Source of the DNA: a virus
Virus record (IMG/VR): IMGVR_UViG_3300010885_020780
Span: 1-48,049 of that record
DNA: 48,049 nucleotides
Reading direction: 5' to 3' (one strand)
Shown: one piece after another, positions 8,289 through 15,513 of the stretch
Layout: every line of letters begins with the position of its first letter
Position numbering within the stretch: the first letter of the stretch is position 1
Position numbers and translations under genes: made by a program
Notes under the pieces: model-generated
What the model saw: the letters and a program-made list of their open reading frames with translations, nothing else
Told to the model about the DNA's origin: nothing
Database searches by the model: none

Positions 8289-8360
8289 CAAGGACAAATT
8301 GTCTTATATAATGTCCTTGATATTTATAGTTATAAACTAATTAAATATCAAGGACATTAT
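8289..8360 (+). promoter_or_regulatory. Start-codon-masking hairpin with alternative stem, endolysin gene
   Basis: Bases 8308-8326 and 8342-8360 are a perfect 19-base inverted repeat. The right arm includes the first two bases of the endolysin start codon (8359-8361). The loop also pairs internally (TAGTT with AACTA). A third copy of the core, CAAGGAC at 8289-8295, can instead pair with GTCCTTG at 8313-8319 in the left arm and so release the start codon. Two mutually exclusive folds are therefore possible. A TATTTATA box lies inside the left arm. Confidence 0.65.
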
Positions 8361-9180
8361 GTTATTAAAAAAAGGGTCGAAAGGTGACGACGTAAAAAAA
8401 CTACAAACAAAGTTAGGTGCCACATCTGACGGTGATTTTGGTCCAGGGACTGAAAAATTAGTTAAAGAATGGCAAACCAAAAATGGATTAACTGCTGACG
8501 GAATCGTTGGTGATGGAACTTGGAAAAAAATGTTTCCGGGTGAAGTAATTAAAGAAGATGTTGTTATTCCATCGGGAGGATTATTCAAATTAGAAAAATT
8601 AAAAGGCCACATTCCCGAATCAGTAATCTCTCAGATTACTGACACGGCAAAAAAATTTAACATTACTAACCCATTAAGATTAGCTCACTTTTTGGCTCAG
8701 TGTGGTCACGAATCAGGTGGATTCAAAGCGGTTTCTGAAAATGTTAACTATTCCGCAGATGGTCTTAAAAAGATATTTCCAAAATACTTTCCCGGTAACT
8801 TAGCAGAATCTTACGCAAGAAACCCTGAAAAAATTGCATCAAAAGTATATGGTGGTAGAATGGGTAATGGTGATGAATCAACAAAAGAAGGATTCAAATT
8901 TAGAGGCCGTGGGTATATCCAATTAACTGGTAAATCAAACTATACAAACTTTGCTAAATTTATCGGTGAAGATACAGTATCAAACCCTGATTTAGTTGCA
9001 ACAAAATATCCATTGGCGTCTGCAGCATTTTTCTTTGACTCAAATAAATTGTGGTCTATTTGTGATAAAGGAGCTGATGACGCTACGGTAACTGCGGTGA
9101 CTAAAAGAGTGAATGGTGGAACTATTGGTTTACCTGATAGAATTAAACATTTTAAAGAATATTATAATCTTTTAAAATAA
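8359..9180 (+). CDS. Endolysin: peptidoglycan-binding domain plus GH19
   Basis: Cell-wall hydrolase for host lysis. Residues about 1-55 form a PG_binding_1 domain (KGSKGDDVKKLQTKLG ... DGDFGPGTEKLVKEWQ ... DGIVGDGTW). From about residue 90 a glycoside hydrolase family 19 (chitinase-like lysozyme) domain follows. It has the catalytic His-Glu in LAQCGHESGGF, then YIQLTGKSNYTNF, and NGGTIGLPDRIKHF at the end. Full length for a phage GH19 endolysin. The start codon lies in a long hairpin (8308-8360), suggesting translational control of lysis timing. No signal peptide, so a holin is needed; 13028-13285 is a candidate. Confidence 0.93.
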   Translation: MLLKKGSKGDDVKKLQTKLGATSDGDFGPGTEKLVKEWQTKNGLTADGIVGDGTWKKMFPGEVIKEDVVIPSGGLFKLEKLKGHIPESVISQITDTAKKFNITNPLRLAHFLAQCGHESGGFKAVSENVNYSADGLKKIFPKYFPGNLAESYARNPEKIASKVYGGRMGNGDESTKEGFKFRGRGYIQLTGKSNYTNFAKFIGEDTVSNPDLVATKYPLASAAFFFDSNKLWSICDKGADDATVTAVTKRVNGGTIGLPDRIKHFKEYYNLLK

Positions 9181-9183
9181 TTC

Positions 9184-9215
9184 TTTTGAATGTAACATTA
9201 AAATACCTATCTTTG
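9184..9215 (+). promoter_or_regulatory. Bacteroidota-type promoter
   Basis: TTTTG at 9184-9188, 19 bases, then TATCTTTG at 9208-9215, matching the Bacteroidota -33/-7 consensus. Reads into the gene at 9231. Confidence 0.8.
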
Positions 9216-9230
9216 TAAAAAAAAAATAAA

Positions 9231-9494
9231 ATGGGAATTTCAATTAACATGAAATCGGCTCTTAATGATTATAAATGGGTCGTTAGAATTTTAAATTCTT
9301 CAGAAACGAAGGAACATTTAGAATGCACAGAAAAATGTTTTAATCTTTGGGATGATAAATATTTACCTCCCGAAGTTGTTGGTCTTGAGAAACAATTTTT
9401 GAGACGATTAAGAAATAATTTTTGGAGTAATTATCATCAAAAAAGAATTTCTATCACATTCAAAAAAAAGTTGGTTTCAGTAGTAAAGAACTGA
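9231..9494 (+). CDS. Hypothetical basic protein
   Basis: 87 residues starting MGISINMKSALNDYKWVVR, with CTEKCFNLWDDKYLPPEV and a basic C-terminus. No family recognised. It has its own host-type promoter 15 bases upstream and a terminator downstream, so it is a single-gene unit. Likely expressed early. Confidence 0.6.
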   Translation: MGISINMKSALNDYKWVVRILNSSETKEHLECTEKCFNLWDDKYLPPEVVGLEKQFLRRLRNNFWSNYHQKRISITFKKKLVSVVKN

Positions 9495-9567
9495 ACTTTT
9501 TTTAAAATTTAGTGTATTTATTTATTACACATCACTCTTCGGAGTGTTCTCATATATTTTTTTCCAA

Positions 9568-9607
9568 AAGACCCGTGAATTTATTTTGACGGGTCTTATT
9601 TTTTTAC
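9568..9607 (+). terminator. Terminator overlapping next promoter
   Basis: AAGACCCGT ... ACGGGTCTT hairpin (9568-9597) followed by a T-run. The -33 box of the next promoter (TTTTG 9584-9588) lies in the hairpin loop region, so transcription end and restart are fused in about 50 bases. Confidence 0.8.
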
Positions 9608-9615
9608 TATCTTTG
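9584..9615 (+). promoter_or_regulatory. Bacteroidota-type promoter
   Basis: TTTTG at 9584-9588, 19 bases, TATCTTTG at 9608-9615. Drives 9634-9807 and probably the genes through 10808. Confidence 0.8.
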
Positions 9616-9633
9616 TCAAAAATAAAATACATT

Positions 9634-9807
9634 ATGATAAAATTACAATTATACTTCAATATGATAGGGTGGATATTCATCTTTATAACTTGGGGCATGC
9701 AATTAAAATCAAATCAGAGCGATAATTTTAAAAAGATTGAAAAATCTTTAACTTATTTAGGACTTATCTGTTTTATAATTTCAATTTTAATTTACTTTTT
9801 AAACTAA
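9634..9807 (+). CDS. Small two-span membrane protein
   Basis: 57 residues from MIKLQLYFNMIGWIFIFI, with hydrophobic spans at about 5-20 and 39-56 joined by a polar loop (KSNQSDNFKKIEKS). The start at 9634 is favoured because the promoter lies 19 bases upstream; the longer in-frame reading crosses the promoter and terminator. Could be a holin-like or host-membrane-modifying protein. Function not assignable. Confidence 0.6.
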   Translation: MIKLQLYFNMIGWIFIFITWGMQLKSNQSDNFKKIEKSLTYLGLICFIISILIYFLN

Positions 9808-9817
9808 CAATAACAAC

Positions 9818-10429
9818 ATGGAAGATTTTTTTGAAGATTTAAACAACAGACCAAAACCAAATATATTCAAAAGAATATATTTATGGTGGAATCACGATGG
9901 TAAATATTACCACAAATACGTTAAACAAGGGGTTAAAAATCTCATCTATTGGTTCCCAATCATATGGAAAGACCGAAATTGGGATAGTCATTACATCTTT
10001 GAGATAATGAAACATAAATTAACCTCCCAAGCAGATTATATTGGTAGTAGAGATTTACACACTCGTGCTCAACAAGATGCTCGTTATATGAGACTATGTG
10101 TTAAATTAATTCAAAAAATTCAGGAAGAAGATTATACAATGGAGTATATGGATTATGCTAAAGATAGACATTTTTTCACACCTTGTGAAGACAGACCAGG
10201 TTCATCACTTTGGAACACTGAAAATATTTGGGAAAAATACGATGACTACTTCAAAAAATACCCATTAATCTATAAACGAGTTATGAATGGTGATGGTCCC
10301 TTTGGATTAGACGGTAGAGAGGACGATAAACACGTAATCGCTATGAATATTGGTCACGTAAATCACGATAGAGCCCGTAAATTATTATTTAAAATAATCG
10401 AGTCCAAAATCGAGGGATGGTGGGATTAA
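9818..10429 (+). CDS. Conserved phage hypothetical protein
   Basis: 203 residues. It has motifs seen in a widespread uncharacterised phage family: FPIIWKDRNWDSHYIFEIM, then LHTRAQQDARYMRLC, then a C-terminal helix. The family is a recollection and its role is unknown. It follows the small membrane protein by 10 bases in the same operon. Confidence 0.65.
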   Translation: MEDFFEDLNNRPKPNIFKRIYLWWNHDGKYYHKYVKQGVKNLIYWFPIIWKDRNWDSHYIFEIMKHKLTSQADYIGSRDLHTRAQQDARYMRLCVKLIQKIQEEDYTMEYMDYAKDRHFFTPCEDRPGSSLWNTENIWEKYDDYFKKYPLIYKRVMNGDGPFGLDGREDDKHVIAMNIGHVNHDRARKLLFKIIESKIEGWWD

Positions 10430-10443
10430 TAAAAAAAAATAAG

Positions 10444-10614
10444 ATGAAAAAATTAATAGTAAGTTTAGTAGTTATTGCATTCACATTACAAAGTTGTTCA
10501 ACTTGTCACTCAAGACGAAGAGCACAAAATAGAAAATGGTATGTAGAGGTTGGAGCGAAGAAATACGTCAACAAAAAAATAAAATCAATTCAAACACAAT
10601 TAGTAATTAATTAA
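10444..10614 (+). CDS. Small lipoprotein
   Basis: 56 residues from MKKLIVSLVVIAFTLQSCST. It has a lipoprotein signal peptide with the lipobox LQSC and a short basic mature part (SRRRAQNRKWYVEVG). The ATG at 10444 is preferred over the earlier in-frame ATG at 10417 because the signal peptide starts here. Candidate roles are an outer spanin-like lysis function or superinfection exclusion. The nearby endolysin favours the former only weakly. Confidence 0.7.
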   Translation: MKKLIVSLVVIAFTLQSCSTCHSRRRAQNRKWYVEVGAKKYVNKKIKSIQTQLVIN

Positions 10615-10622
10615 TATAGATT

Positions 10623-10808
10623 ATGTGGCAAGTATATAGTTGTATGGTAGTGGCAGTAATAGTCGTGGCTGTATTATGGGTCAATGGAATTACAAATATG
10701 CACAAAAATCATCCAGATTACAAAGGCAATGAACTTTTTGGAGGATTTGATTTTGATGATGAAGATGAGGTCGATAATGAAAATCAAAAAGATTATGATG
10801 AAGATTAA
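10623..10808 (+). CDS. Single-span membrane protein with acidic tail
   Basis: 61 residues. One membrane segment (VVAVIVVAVLWVNGI, about residues 8-24) is followed by a very acidic cytoplasmic tail (DFDDEDEVDNENQKDYDED). Nine bases after the lipoprotein gene. Function unknown. Confidence 0.6.
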   Translation: MWQVYSCMVVAVIVVAVLWVNGITNMHKNHPDYKGNELFGGFDFDDEDEVDNENQKDYDED

Positions 10809-10820
10809 AAATGTTTTCAT

Positions 10821-10828
10821 TATCTTTG
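10821..10828 (+). promoter_or_regulatory. Host-type -7 box
   Basis: TATCTTTG 16 bases before the ATG of the metallophosphatase gene. No good -33 box was seen at the expected distance. Confidence 0.6.
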
Positions 10829-10844
10829 TAAAAAAATAGAAATT

Positions 10845-11546
10845 ATGAGAATTACATTTATCAGTGACACGCACAATAAACACAAACAAATAACTGCCGA
10901 TTTACCAGGTGGTGACATCTTATTACATAGCGGCGATTTAACATCTATGGGTTACGAACACGAAATCAGAGAGTTCTGTAAGTGGTTCAACAACATTGAA
11001 GGTTATACTCACAAGATATTCATTGCTGGAAACCACGATTGGGGATTCCAAGACAATGTTGATAAAGTGAAAGAAATTTTGGAATTCTACAGTGGAATTA
11101 CTTACCTTCAAGATAGTGAAGTTAAAGTTAAAATTGGGGATGAAAGAGAAGTAAAAATCTATGGCTCTCCTTGGCAACCCGAGTTTTACAGTTGGGCGTT
11201 TAACCTACCTAAAAATGGTCCGGGGTTAATGAGTAAATGGGAAGGAATCCCTGAGGATACGGACATATTACTTACTCACGGACCGGCATTTAGTATTTTA
11301 GACACTGTAGAAGGAAGAAGACACGATAATTTGGGTTGTGAGTTATTAACAGAAAGATTACAGGTTATAAGTCCTAAAATCCATCTTTGTGGTCATATCC
11401 ACACCGGATATGGTTATGTTAGAAAAAAGGACACTCACCACTTTAATTCATCGGTTTTAAATGAAAGATATACTTACACACAAAAACCAATGACGATTGA
11501 TTGGAACCCGGAAACAAACGAAGTAGAATTTCCTAATATCGACTAA
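10845..11546 (+). CDS. Calcineurin-like metallophosphoesterase
   Basis: 233 residues with all five metal-binding motifs of the family: SDTHN (residues 7-11), HSGDLT, AGNHDWGF, THGPAFSIL and CGHIHTGYG. The arrangement resembles MPPED-type phosphoesterases. Such enzymes cleave phosphodiesters such as cyclic nucleotides or nucleic-acid ends; the substrate here is not known. It has its own host-type promoter, suggesting early expression. The stop overlaps the convergent tagged gene by 14 bases. Confidence 0.85.
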   Translation: MRITFISDTHNKHKQITADLPGGDILLHSGDLTSMGYEHEIREFCKWFNNIEGYTHKIFIAGNHDWGFQDNVDKVKEILEFYSGITYLQDSEVKVKIGDEREVKIYGSPWQPEFYSWAFNLPKNGPGLMSKWEGIPEDTDILLTHGPAFSILDTVEGRRHDNLGCELLTERLQVISPKIHLCGHIHTGYGYVRKKDTHHFNSSVLNERYTYTQKPMTIDWNPETNEVEFPNID

Positions 11547-11781
11547 ATAAAACTTGCCAAACAACCTGAGGGATTTTGGTAAATATTTCATCAGAACCTT
11601 CCTTACTTAAATTAGGGAGGTCTTTGATGTATTTTTGGAGATATTTTGGTTCCTGTCTTAATCTCGAAACAATCGAACTTTTTCTATATAACCTATCAGG
11701 ATTATATTCATATTGTTCTTTTATTACCTTTTTAATGATAAGTTTTAAATCATTCTCATTTAATTTTACAATTGTTCTCAT
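11533..11781 (-). CDS. Tagged small protein (IRLTE-type tag)
   Basis: 82 residues beginning MRTIVKLNENDLKLIIKKVI, then KEQ, the IRLTExDLxxLIKK tag with L-x-E at VKLNE and I-x-E at VIKE. The remainder (PDRLYRKSSIVSRLRQEPKY) is basic. GTATTTAT lies 4 bases before the ATG. No family beyond the tag. Confidence 0.65.
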   Translation of the reverse strand: MRTIVKLNENDLKLIIKKVIKEQYEYNPDRLYRKSSIVSRLRQEPKYLQKYIKDLPNLSKEGSDEIFTKIPQVVWQVLFSRY

Positions 11782-11785
11782 AACA

Positions 11786-11793
11786 ATAAATAC
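11786..11793 (-). promoter_or_regulatory. GTATTTAT element, 4-base spacing
   Basis: TTAAGTATTTAT on the minus strand ends 4 bases before the ATG at 11781. The TTAA prefix recurs at 28031 and 38433. Confidence 0.6.
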
Positions 11794-11801
11794 TTAACAT
11801 A

Positions 11802-12119
11802 ATGAAAAACAAAAAAGACATATTAATTTGTAGTTGCCACTCAACGGACCATCAATTAATCATAATGTATGAAGAAGATGAATTGGATAATGGAATAACA
11901 TATCCTATGTGTTATTTTCACATACATCTAAAGAAAAGACCATTTTGGGAACGAGTTAAATATGGTATTCAATACATGTTTGGGAGACAATGTAATTATG
12001 GAGCATTCGATGAATTTATATTCAATCCTGATGATTCATATAAATTACAAGAATTGGTTAACTATTTAAAAAATCAAAAAAAAAATAAATTGAAGGTAGT
12101 GAATAACTACCTTTTGTAG
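11802..12119 (+). CDS. Conserved phage protein, CSCHS motif
   Basis: 105 residues. It contains ILICSCHSTDHQLIIMYEE, FHIHLKKRPFWERVKYGIQY and MFGRQCNYGAFDEFIF, a pattern found in an uncharacterised small phage family (recollection). The Cys-x-Cys-His cluster could bind metal. A hairpin (12093-12113) lies inside its last codons and may act as terminator before the next promoter. Confidence 0.6.
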   Translation: MKNKKDILICSCHSTDHQLIIMYEEDELDNGITYPMCYFHIHLKKRPFWERVKYGIQYMFGRQCNYGAFDEFIFNPDDSYKLQELVNYLKNQKKNKLKVVNNYLL

Positions 12120-12126
12120 TATTTAT
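12119..12126 (+). promoter_or_regulatory. GTATTTAT element, 4-base spacing
   Basis: GTATTTAT then TAGT then ATG of the 12131 gene; preceded by a GGTAG...CTACC hairpin with T-run. Confidence 0.6.
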
Positions 12127-12130
12127 TAGT

Positions 12131-12766
12131 ATGGCAGACCAAAGTAACTTTTCAAGATTCCCAAAAAAACAATTAGTTTTTATTGCTAATAAACTTATTG
12201 AAGACGGATTTGAATGGGATGATATCACTCATAATTATCAGGATATATATGATGATAATGAAGATATACTTAAACAAGTATCCTCGTATTTTAACGAGTC
12301 AGTGGTCGAAGAGGATGTTCAGTTTTTTATTAAATTTTTAGAAATTAATGATGACTTACTTTCAAAAATATTTGAAAGTAATGATAAAACATTAATGGAA
12401 CAACTTATAATTCCGGAATCAAATGATTATTTAGTTGAATATACCGTTATGGGTAGTTGTACATTCACCGAATATTATGATACTAAATTCTCATCTTATG
12501 ATAAAAATTGGGTTATAGATTCAGTAAATATGCAAAGAAATGATGGTAATTGGGATTTCTATGCAGGTCAGTTAAAAGACACTAACTATGATAATTGGGA
12601 ATCATCAGATTGGGAAATTGATGAAGTTAAAGAAATAAGTAATACTCAAGAATCTCGTAATCCAAGAAAGTTATTAGAAAATACTGAAAAACTTATCCCT
12701 AAATTAGATAAAAACACTCTTGTTAGTTTAAAATTTCTTATAGACAAACAATTAAAGAACCTTTGA
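12131..12766 (+). CDS. Hypothetical acidic protein
   Basis: 211 residues, rich in Asp, Glu and Asn, with MADQSNFSRFPKKQLVFIAN at the start and LVSLKFLIDKQLKNL at the end. No family recognised. Expressed from a GTATTTAT element. Its 3' end overlaps the convergent gene by 15 bases. Confidence 0.6.
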   Translation: MADQSNFSRFPKKQLVFIANKLIEDGFEWDDITHNYQDIYDDNEDILKQVSSYFNESVVEEDVQFFIKFLEINDDLLSKIFESNDKTLMEQLIIPESNDYLVEYTVMGSCTFTEYYDTKFSSYDKNWVIDSVNMQRNDGNWDFYAGQLKDTNYDNWESSDWEIDEVKEISNTQESRNPRKLLENTEKLIPKLDKNTLVSLKFLIDKQLKNL

Positions 12767-12976
12767 TTTCCTTGTTATTTTTTTCGTTTCTTTAGTTAAT
12801 TCCCCTATTGTCTTTTTCTTTGATGGGTCAGACCATTCAAATCCCTTTTTATATCTAATTTCAACCTCTACAGGGCCAAAAGTTGTTATAGATGAATTAT
12901 ACTTCCAAATGGTTGTTGTTTCTTCATCCTCGTAAACTACCTGTCTTTTTGTATTTTTAGTGATTTCTATTGCCAT
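12752..12976 (-). CDS. Hypothetical protein
   Basis: 74 residues from MAIEITKNTKRQVVYEDEE. The start is fixed by a TATCTTTG box only 4 bases upstream, implying a leaderless mRNA; the longer reading begins inside that box. Likely beta-rich (TTTIWKYNSSITTFGPVEVE) with a basic C-terminus. No family recognised. Confidence 0.6.
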   Translation of the reverse strand: MAIEITKNTKRQVVYEDEETTTIWKYNSSITTFGPVEVEIRYKKGFEWSDPSKKKTIGELTKETKKITRKSKVL

Positions 12977-12980
12977 GGGA

Positions 12981-12988
12981 CAAAGATA
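12981..12988 (-). promoter_or_regulatory. Host-type -7 box, leaderless spacing
   Basis: TATCTTTG on the minus strand, 4 bases before the ATG at 12976. Confidence 0.6.
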
Positions 12989-13009
12989 CAAAAAAGTTTT
13001 TAATAAAAA

Positions 13010-13029
13010 AAACCCCTTGTGAGGGGTTT
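13010..13029 (-). terminator. Rho-independent terminator
   Basis: AAACCCC-TTGT-GGGGTTT type hairpin overlapping the stop of the 13028-13285 gene, with a T-run on the minus strand (A-run at 13003-13012). Confidence 0.8.
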
Positions 13030-13285
13030 AAATTTGTTCTTCAGTTTCTTCTCCTTTATTTTTATTAATCCATTTGTCCACCGAACCGATACCAAATGAA
13101 CCTAAAACTAACCACACAAAGGCGTTAAAAATGAATTCGTTTATTACTAGGTCTTGACCTAAATAACCTGTGATAATATCCGCAATTGCGAATGCCACCA
13201 TCATGATGAAAGCTAAAAAGCCAACAACACTTTTTTCATTAATTGAGTTATCGTCATTGAATAACTCGATAAAAAATTTTTTCAT
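13028..13285 (-). CDS. Putative holin-like two-span membrane protein
   Basis: 85 residues. A short polar N-terminus (FIELFNDDNSINEKSV) precedes two membrane spans at about residues 20-41 and 51-70 (FIFNAFVWLVLGSFGIGSV). A charged C-terminus (DKWINKNKGEETEEQI) ends it. Size and topology fit a class II holin and it lies 4 kb from the endolysin. Sequence similarity alone does not prove it. Terminator directly after the stop. Confidence 0.5.
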   Translation of the reverse strand: MKKFFIELFNDDNSINEKSVVGFLAFIMMVAFAIADIITGYLGQDLVINEFIFNAFVWLVLGSFGIGSVDKWINKNKGEETEEQI

Positions 13286-13348
13286 AGTATTTGGTAATTT
13301 ACTTATTAATAAATATCAAAAAAATACTATTTATTAAAAAAATATATC

Positions 13349-13501
13349 ATGGCAAAAGTTAATACAAGTTCCAATTCATCAGTTAAATTAGACATATCAA
13401 AAGTTAGTCGTCCGGGTGTTCATTCAAAAAATAAATCTTCAAAATTGAAATCGTCTAAGAATTACTTAAAAAAGAGTGTAGGTCAAGGTAAAAAAAGATA
13501 G
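13349..13501 (+). CDS. Small basic Ser/Lys-rich protein
   Basis: 50 residues, MAKVNTSSNSSVKLDISK then VSRPGVHSKNKSSKLKSSK, ending VGQGKKR. Very basic. The KVSRPGVHSK core looks like a conserved small phage protein (recollection). Possible nucleic-acid binding. An ACTATTTATT element lies upstream. Confidence 0.6.
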   Translation: MAKVNTSSNSSVKLDISKVSRPGVHSKNKSSKLKSSKNYLKKSVGQGKKR

Positions 13502-13540
13502 TACATTTTTTAATTAATAATTTTTATTATATTTCTTATT

Positions 13541-13828
13541 ATGCTAGATAAGAAACAAAGATTTTTTCGTCTAATTGAAAGTTATATTAATGATTTCCGA
13601 GGAGATGCGGTACGAGAGTTCTATGGAAACAACTCACAAATAAAAGTCCATACAATGACTCAAAGTTTTTCAACTAATGTCTTATTATTTGAAATTGTAG
13701 TTATGTTAGGGGAGACGATTAATGAATCTGCCATGGACGACACACTTGCAAGCGTTTTAGTTCAAGATTCTATGGTATATTTCTATCCTGAATCTAAAAT
13801 ACAAACTTATGTTAGGTTTGATACTTAG
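13541..13828 (+). CDS. Hypothetical protein
   Basis: 95 residues starting MLDKKQRFFRLIESYINDF, a basic amphipathic helix followed by a beta-rich body (VLLFEIVVMLGETINESAM). No family recognised. Convergent with the next gene, stops overlapping by 4 bases. Confidence 0.55.
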   Translation: MLDKKQRFFRLIESYINDFRGDAVREFYGNNSQIKVHTMTQSFSTNVLLFEIVVMLGETINESAMDDTLASVLVQDSMVYFYPESKIQTYVRFDT

Positions 13829-14136
13829 TTAATTTGACTTTTTTTTAACGTCTCATGAAGTTCGTTGTTTTCTTTTTGTAAAAATTCAACTTTAATAGCT
13901 AATTGTGCGACTGATTCAGTTAGTTTTAATATAGTAAGTCGCATAGTTTCTTTTTCCTTACTACTTTCTTGTAATAACACTTCTAATTTACCAATTCTAT
14001 CTCTACAATCGAGTCTGACAAAATCTTCATCTTTTTCTTTTCTTAAGGCTCTTTTTTCGTAAAATCTCCAAGCGCTTGTTGAACCTAATATAGTTACGGC
14101 AGTAATTAAAACTGTCCAAAGTGATTCCTGTTGCAT
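13825..14136 (-). CDS. Membrane-anchored coiled-coil protein (spanin-like)
   Basis: 103 residues. An N-terminal membrane segment (VLITAVTILGSTSAW) is followed by a long charged coiled coil (residues about 45-98, LEVLLQESSKEKETMRL ... VEFLQKENNELHETLKK). This topology matches inner-membrane spanins, and holin- and endolysin-like genes lie in the same 5 kb, but other tethered coiled-coil proteins look alike. Confidence 0.5.
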   Translation of the reverse strand: MQQESLWTVLITAVTILGSTSAWRFYEKRALRKEKDEDFVRLDCRDRIGKLEVLLQESSKEKETMRLTILKLTESVAQLAIKVEFLQKENNELHETLKKSQIN

Positions 14137-14200
14137 ATTCTAAACTATTTCCTAATAAATAGTCAATTGTTAATAAAAAATTAGGTGTTTCGTTAAAATG

Positions 14201-14290
14201 CGAATAATTATTATTCTTAAAAGAATAATAATATAACAATAAAATATAATAAAAAATAAAAATAAGTACTAGAACTAGAACTAGAACTAG
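14201..14290. repeat. Hairpin and ACTAGA short tandem repeat
   Basis: An AT inverted repeat (TTATTATTCTT ... AAGAATAATAA) is followed at 14268-14290 by 3.8 tandem copies of ACTAGA, giving four CTAG sites in 23 bases. It lies between the gene at 13825-14136 and the stop of the gene at 14291. Confidence 0.8.
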
Positions 14291-14536
14291 TTAGGAAAAA
14301 TTCACACAACACTCAAGTCCTATATATCCTTCTAATGTTGATTGTACATTTCTTGGAAACTCCGAAGAGCCTGATGATTTTACCTGAATAAATAATGTAA
14401 ATGAATCGGGAACCCATTTAGATAATTCATCATCATATTTAAATGTTGGAGTCATGTCAAATTCACTCATTGTTACCCCGATATACGATGTCTCTAACAC
14501 CGTTTCACACAGCCGTTTTAATCTATCTTTATCCAT
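14291..14536 (-). CDS. Hypothetical protein
   Basis: 81 residues from MDKDRLKRLCETVLE. An earlier in-frame ATG at 14584 would overlap the upstream gene by 67 bases, so the later start is preferred but uncertain. Beta-rich middle (SFTLFIQVKSSGSSEF) and a Cys pair near the end. Translation may be coupled to the DUF2452-like gene. Confidence 0.5.
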   Translation of the reverse strand: MDKDRLKRLCETVLETSYIGVTMSEFDMTPTFKYDDELSKWVPDSFTLFIQVKSSGSSEFPRNVQSTLEGYIGLECCVNFS

Positions 14537-14901
14537 ATCATGTCGGAATTTAAAATAACTGAATATATGTGTTTTTGTCTCCAAGTATTCGGTTCTATTA
14601 ATGATAAGAACTTTTCACCTTTAATATTCTCGTATAGGTGGTAAATTTGACCAATAATGGGTTCAAAACGATAAGATGACTCATAGACCTCTTGATTAAT
14701 AATAAATGAATTATAGAGGTTCTCTGCGTCTCGCATTAATTCTTTATATTTTGTGTCATATATTTTGTTCGCTTTATCAGTCCCATTTCTTTTAAATGAC
14801 GATAAATCGGTTGATTCTATTTTTGGTGACCCAACATGTGATGGGTACGAAAGTAAATTCGCCCTTAATTCTACCTTATCGATGTGTGATTGTGTTGACA
14901 T
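14518..14901 (-). CDS. DUF2452-like protein
   Basis: 127 residues. The C-terminal half fits the DUF2452 pattern: a long helix (KYKELMRDAENLYNSFII) followed by YRFEPIIGQIYHLYEN and FLSLIEPNTW. DUF2452 proteins are small cytosolic proteins of unknown function common in Bacteroidota, so this gene probably came from a host. The family call comes from memory of the FEPIIG...HLY...LSLI.P..W pattern. Confidence 0.7.
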   Translation of the reverse strand: MSTQSHIDKVELRANLLSYPSHVGSPKIESTDLSSFKRNGTDKANKIYDTKYKELMRDAENLYNSFIINQEVYESSYRFEPIIGQIYHLYENIKGEKFLSLIEPNTWRQKHIYSVILNSDMIWIKID

Positions 14902-14907
14902 AAAAAA

Positions 14908-14935
14908 AAAAGTGTCCCTAATTGGAACACTAATT
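14908..14935 (-). terminator. Probable terminator
   Basis: AGTGTCC-CTAATT-GGAACACT hairpin (one bulged base) with A-run on the left, just after the start of the upstream gene and 30 bases beyond the stop at 14963. Confidence 0.55.
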
Positions 14936-14962
14936 ATAAATTATTTTTTTTTTAAATTCAAC

Positions 14963-15463
14963 TTATTGACCTTTAATCATTGATATACCGTGTTTCAGGA
15001 ATTCTTTAGCTCGAGGAGAAACATGATTCATACCATAGACTTTTTCAATGTCTTTAACTAATTCTTCACCATGTTCATTTTCTTTGTAAAGTTCAATGAT
15101 TTTATCCATTGCGTTATTACATTCTTTCTTTGTTTCATCAAAGTAGTTATAAGGTTTAAATGATTTAACATGATTCATTATCTCAGATGCTAAATGTTCT
15201 CCACCATCTGAAACTTTTGGATGTAATCTAAGTGTTTTTAATAATTCTAATCTATCAATTAGACCATTAACACCATTTTTTCTAATTGTTACACCATCAA
15301 TATAATCTTCGGCTTCATCATCACCCATAATCTCATCTAATGACCTAACATTTCCACCATGGCAGAATTTTCTATCTTCTTTTTTTTCAGACTCTTCAGT
15401 CATGTAAAGTTTTTTGATTGAATCAATTTCTGATTCCGTAATTGTAAATCTTTTAGTTCCCAT
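14963..15463 (-). CDS. Tagged protein (FTITES tag)
   Basis: 166 residues beginning MGTKRFTITESEIDSIKKLY, then MTEE, a hybrid of the two main tags with ITE and a second MTE site. The body is mainly helical and charged (CHGGNVRSLDEIMGDDEAED ... KYNYFDE-like turns). ATATTTAT 4 bases before the ATG. No family beyond the tag. Confidence 0.65.
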   Translation of the reverse strand: MGTKRFTITESEIDSIKKLYMTEESEKKEDRKFCHGGNVRSLDEIMGDDEAEDYIDGVTIRKNGVNGLIDRLELLKTLRLHPKVSDGGEHLASEIMNHVKSFKPYNYFDETKKECNNAMDKIIELYKENEHGEELVKDIEKVYGMNHVSPRAKEFLKHGISMIKGQ

Positions 15464-15467
15464 ATCT

Positions 15468-15475
15468 ATAAATAT
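15468..15475 (-). promoter_or_regulatory. ATATTTAT element, 4-base spacing
   Basis: ATATTTAT on the minus strand, then 4 bases, then ATG at 15463. Confidence 0.5.
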
Positions 15476-15501
15476 AATGATAAATATAATGTTGTATTAT
15501 A

Positions 15502-15509
15502 ATATTTAT
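15502..15509 (+). promoter_or_regulatory. ATATTTAT element, 4-base spacing
   Basis: ATATTTAT, 4 bases, then ATG of the secreted nuclease at 15514; divergent from the element at 15468. Confidence 0.5.
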
Positions 15510-15513
15510 TTAA

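Noticed and set aside
11576-11797. Plus-strand frame of 73 codons
   Set aside because: Antisense shadow of the tagged gene at 11533-11781, which has a recognisable tag and an upstream element.
13028-13285. Firm holin assignment
   Set aside because: Topology fits, but several other small two-span proteins (9634, 16417) fit equally, so only a tentative call is made.
14027-14239. Minus-strand frame beginning MLYYYSFKNN
   Set aside because: Mostly antisense-free but overlaps the membrane-anchored coiled-coil gene in another frame, reads through a hairpin, and has no upstream signal.
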